Source: Botryllus schlosseri (lineage: Eukaryota > Chordata > Ascidiacea > Stolidobranchia > Styelidae). From it: 22,153 nt of DNA. The stretch spans positions 1 through 22,153 of the forward strand of contig ATSW01001776.1 of NCBI GenBank assembly GCA_000444245.1, in the 5' to 3' direction. A program made the translations under genes and the position numbers. The notes under the pieces are model-generated. The model worked only from the letters and a program-made list of their open reading frames with translations. It was not told the origin of the DNA and made no database searches. Below are positions 19,106 through 22,153 of the stretch, in pieces. Each line of letters opens with the position of its first letter. Position 1 is the first letter of the stretch.

Positions 19106-19314
19106 ATTTTGTTCAGCTCGAGACAAAAAATATCTCGCATCATTCACTAAGTAGCGGTGTTGGTGAAGGTATCTCTTGTAATTTGTTATTTATTGCCGCT
19201 ATAACTTCTATGGAAGCTGTATGCACGGGATATGCTGAGATAAACAGCCTGCGCAAGTACATCACAAGTCCCGGTACCACACGCCACGATATATAGACAG
19301 AGCGCGTCCATCGC

Positions 19315-19377
19315 AGCGCAAAAGGTGTAACAGAATTATCATGTGAGCGCAAAAGGTTCAACAACATTGGAAGTTGG
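19315..19377 (+). repeat. Two-copy tandem repeat, period 31 bp
   Basis: AGCGCAAAAGGTGTAACA starts at 19315 and AGCGCAAAAGGTTCAACA at 19346, exactly 31 bases apart, with weaker matching to the end of each unit. No further copies were seen. Confidence 0.6.
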
Positions 19378-21299
19378 TGGTTAACAAAACAAACCCCGAC
19401 CCAATAGAATGGGAATTTAAGATTGAAATATGCTAAATTGCCGCATGTAGAATCAGCGCTCACAATACCACGATGAACGATTAGGCCGCCGCATCAAATT
19501 GCAAGCACACGTCAAACAATTTAGCGTGCACCGTTAACAATACAGGCCTTCTCGGAAACGGCGTATCACATTCAGGTTAGCGCCGCGCTCCCTGTCAAAC
19601 TTAATATCGCAAAATATATTACGCAGCGTCCCACAGCTAATATAATAACTCTACAAAATTTAGCGCAGGCTCGATGTTGTTCTGCGCACCGACAACACGC
19701 ATATTACCGGGAAGCGAACCAAAGGTACGAAAATCCACAACAAAATTATTCAAGTTCGGGTTAAAGCAAGGCTTCAGTTCACAGATCCCGGAGCGTCTCA
19801 ATTACCCATTTCGGTGACGTGTTCTGACGTCACAATCTATTTAAAACGACAGCGGCTTGAAGCGATCGTTCTCAATACGGGGATAGGATTACGGCGCTAA
19901 GTAAAATCGTGCCGGCGAATAGGTGTGCGTTATAGCTGAGTGCAAGGTCGGATAAGTGTGGGATATAAATGGATTTCAGGCGGATTATTCGAAATGAAAA
20001 TTTTCAGCGCATCTATTTGGAAAATGCGGGTTGACTCCGTATAAATCCATGGTATAAGATCACTCCGTAACTTAAATTCGTGCCTCTGGATATAACCAGC
20101 TGAAGTAGAGTTCAAGTCCAAAATTTATAATCAGTTTCCGAGTCAGTAAAAAGTAAGTATTCCAGGTCTGGATTTTTGCCTAAAAAGATAAAAACTTTCG
20201 AAATTGCAATATGAAAAATAACTAAAAATGACAATACGCAAGGGTAAAATATTCGAGATATAGTCAGTCACCGTAACACCCGCTATCTGGCGCGGTTCTT
20301 ATGACAATTTCAGCCATAAAAGCGATGATAACTTACCCCAAATTACTTTCTACTTTTCAAAATCCAACGCAAAAGTAGGCAGTTTCGCCTAAAAACTGGG
20401 GTACAATTGGTAGTCTGTAATCATGACCTCGTGAGTAAGGTAAAACCTACTTGAGTAATTCGAAAAAGTAGAAGCGGGCTACTTCGAAACTATCCGCCTG
20501 TGGATACAATCGCAGCCGCAACCTGAATTCCGCGAACAAAGTTCGAGAAATGAAAAATCGATTAAATCCTCGTCGAGATAGTGTTACATAACCGCTCGGC
20601 GGCAGGTGACGCGGGCAACAATGCAGGGGCGGATTAGCGAGAGATTTCCGAGAATCTTACAGCGATCATTCACGGGATAGCGCTCGAAATCGGCGGGTTA
20701 CATCGAATCGAAAGAAGGATCTTTATATTTGCGTTATCGCGACGTCGACATTCCCGCCGCTGTTACGACGGCCCGCGACAAAAGCGCGGCAATTAAAATT
20801 TCATGAATTCGGTCGCATTAAAATTTCGATACAATGCCGCGATAAGACAGCCAAAATCGAGAATAATATCCTATTTGCTTGCGTTGCGAAGTGTGATGAT
20901 ATCTTCAACGATGAAGCATATGGGTATGCTATTTTCGGTACGCTGACAGGTTGGAACATGGCTAATTTGCAAAAAAAATGATTTTTGATCATTCCCGCCC
21001 ACGTTACCGAGGTGATACAAACCATTATGTGAAGTTCAGTGCACAAAAACCGAAATTGACGGTCCATTGACCGTAAGAGTGGAGCTACCTGGCTTTGTGA
21101 CATTTCAAGAAAACAAATCTAATTTGGACGGCATCATTTCAAAGAGCAACGCGTGATATGCGCGCAAACAGCAAACAATACGCGATAGCCGTGATATAAC
21201 GACATGCAACGCTTGCTACGCCGCATACACGACTGCATGACGATTGGCGATATTCAAATATTCAATTTTGTAGGGAATGCTCCGGACAAAAGTACCTCA
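19378..21299. other. Unassigned DNA with a CpG-rich patch
   Basis: No gene, RNA or element end is recognised in this 1.9 kb. A TGACGTCA octamer lies at 19825-19832 inside GTGACG/CGTCAC inverted symmetry. A CpG-dense patch lies at about 20500-20800. AAGTAG/CTACTT form a small stem at about 20468-20486. The 100-codon minus-strand frame at 20801-21103 shows no domain. Confidence 0.42.
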
Positions 21300-21572
21300 G
21301 GAGGAGTCGAGTATCGAGAGATGCCTTCGAGTACTTAAATTATGCAACGAAAATTATAGTATATTACACTGTGAACGCCTTGAAATCTTGATTGGTCATA
21401 TTTCATCATCCAGAACACGTATAAAGATACGCACTTTAACGGAAATGACGTATCTGTGAAGTCATGTTCAACCGGCGCCATTGTCACGAAATGAAATAGG
21501 CATGGTCAGAAATACCAAATTATCTTTAATGTCATGTAGTACTGGCGTTTTTTTCTCTGTAGTCATATAAAA
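21300..21572 (+). repeat. Repeat family R2, copy 3, cut by a hAT insertion
   Basis: Ordered R2 blocks are AAATTATGCAACGAAAATTATAG (about 21337, given in outline), CTGTGAACGCCTTGAAATC (about 21369), GAAATGACGTATCTGTGAAG (about 21442), ATGAAATAGGCATGGTCAG (about 21491), and AAATTATCTTTAATGTCATG with ACTGGCGTTTTTTTC (about 21517-21553). The copy stops at about 21572, at CTGTAGTCATATAA, where a hAT end begins. At the matching place, copy 2 continues into TGTGGTCGCATAAGAAGTAC. Confidence 0.7.
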
Positions 21573-21660
21573 CAGTGGTTCCCAACCTTTTTCGACTGAT
21601 CTCCCCCTTGCCAATCTCAACACAAATTTCGCCCCCCCCCCCATATCAACGGATCCGAAA
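21573..21660 (+). mobile_element. hAT left end (CAGTGGTTCCCAACC) inserted in R2
   Basis: CAGTGGTTCCCAACCTTTTT starts at 21573 and is a near-ideal hAT terminus, followed by CTCCCCCTTGCC and an 11-C run. The preceding 8 bases, ATATAAAA, would be the TSD. The right end is not in the window, so the element may continue past 22153. The open frame that follows (100 codons) does not read as a transposase. Confidence 0.68.
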
Positions 21661-22153
21661 AAGAAGACGTCTAAACGGGACATTTATTCACCTGACACTG
21701 AACGCTGGTGAATTAACTAAAAAAGGCCTTCTTTCCAGGGTGATGGGTTCTCGGAAAACCGGTTTCCGCGTCTGCTTTCCGTTGAGTCGACCTCTTTTTC
21801 GCGTTACATGCAGAATAAGCCGCCTCCGCGTGCATTTTTGGCCGTGTTTATTAAATATATCTCATCGGACGTTCTAACATGTGCAATAGTGGATTCAGAA
21901 TCGGATCACTCAAGTTTTTTGGTCCGGCCTTAGTACGATATTGCAAACAGAAAAACAACATAATGTCAGAAAAAATGGACTATCGATACAAGCAATCGGC
22001 CCACAACCATTGACAGTAATCGCGCCGGATAGACGGACAGTAAGCTATCAAAAATGCAAGACCACGCGCGTATATAGGTAGGAGATATTTAAAAACAAGC
22101 GCTGGCAGAATGCAGGGACGGACGGATGAGTGAAGCTTCGCGATTGCTGAGAC
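21661..22153. other. Probable interior of the hAT element or unassigned DNA
   Basis: No gene is recognised. The stretch lies downstream of the hAT left end at 21573 and no right end was seen, so it may be the inside of that element. A short GGACGGACGGATG run lies near 22117. Confidence 0.4.

Noticed and set aside
1-22153. CRISPR array, prophage, rRNA operon or biosynthetic cluster
   Set aside because: No regularly spaced short repeats, no rRNA-like sequence and no long reading frames were found anywhere on either strand.

Overview
The window looks like non-coding DNA from an animal (metazoan) nuclear genome, most likely an invertebrate. No reading frame exceeds about 140 codons, none reads as a known protein family, and I see no ribosomal RNA or intact tRNA. 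CpG is not visibly depleted and several stretches are CpG-dense, which argues against a typical vertebrate genome. What fills the window is old, decayed transposon sequence. I cannot name the species. The window could equally be intergenic or the inside of a large intron.

The clearest elements are non-autonomous hAT-type DNA transposons. They start with CAGTGG-like ends and several have 8-bp target-site duplications (TSDs). Three have both ends visible: 4698-6269 (TSD 7 of 8), 13824-14431 (TSD 7 of 8) and 16803-17076 (TSD 6 of 8). Single ends or fragments lie near 516-775, 4568, 6916, 7721, 8875, 8998-9248, 11972, 12424 and 21573. The elements at 516-775, 8998-9248 and 13824-14431 belong to one family.

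Two further repeat families were found only by comparing parts of the window with each other. R2 occurs at 3541-3803, 13371-14611 (interrupted) and 21300-21572, with probable partial copies at 8400-8475 and 18851-19105. R1 occurs at 484-960 on the plus strand and at 13450-13745 on the minus strand. The nesting gives an order of events: R1 and one hAT element inserted into the R2 copy at 13371-14611, another hAT inserted into the R2 copy at 21300, and a hAT fragment sits inside the R1 copy at 484.

Other structure includes a tRNA-like SINE head at 9733-9822 followed by a 78-bp tandem duplication, a 256-bp-period duplication at 10386-10860, a foldback at 15043-15206, a weaker inverted pair at 2337-2935, and a short telomere-like tract at 18361. 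The octamer TGACGTCA appears six times, several of them inside the R1 and R2 repeats. I found no convincing new coding system. The most novel items are the unclassified R1 and R2 families.
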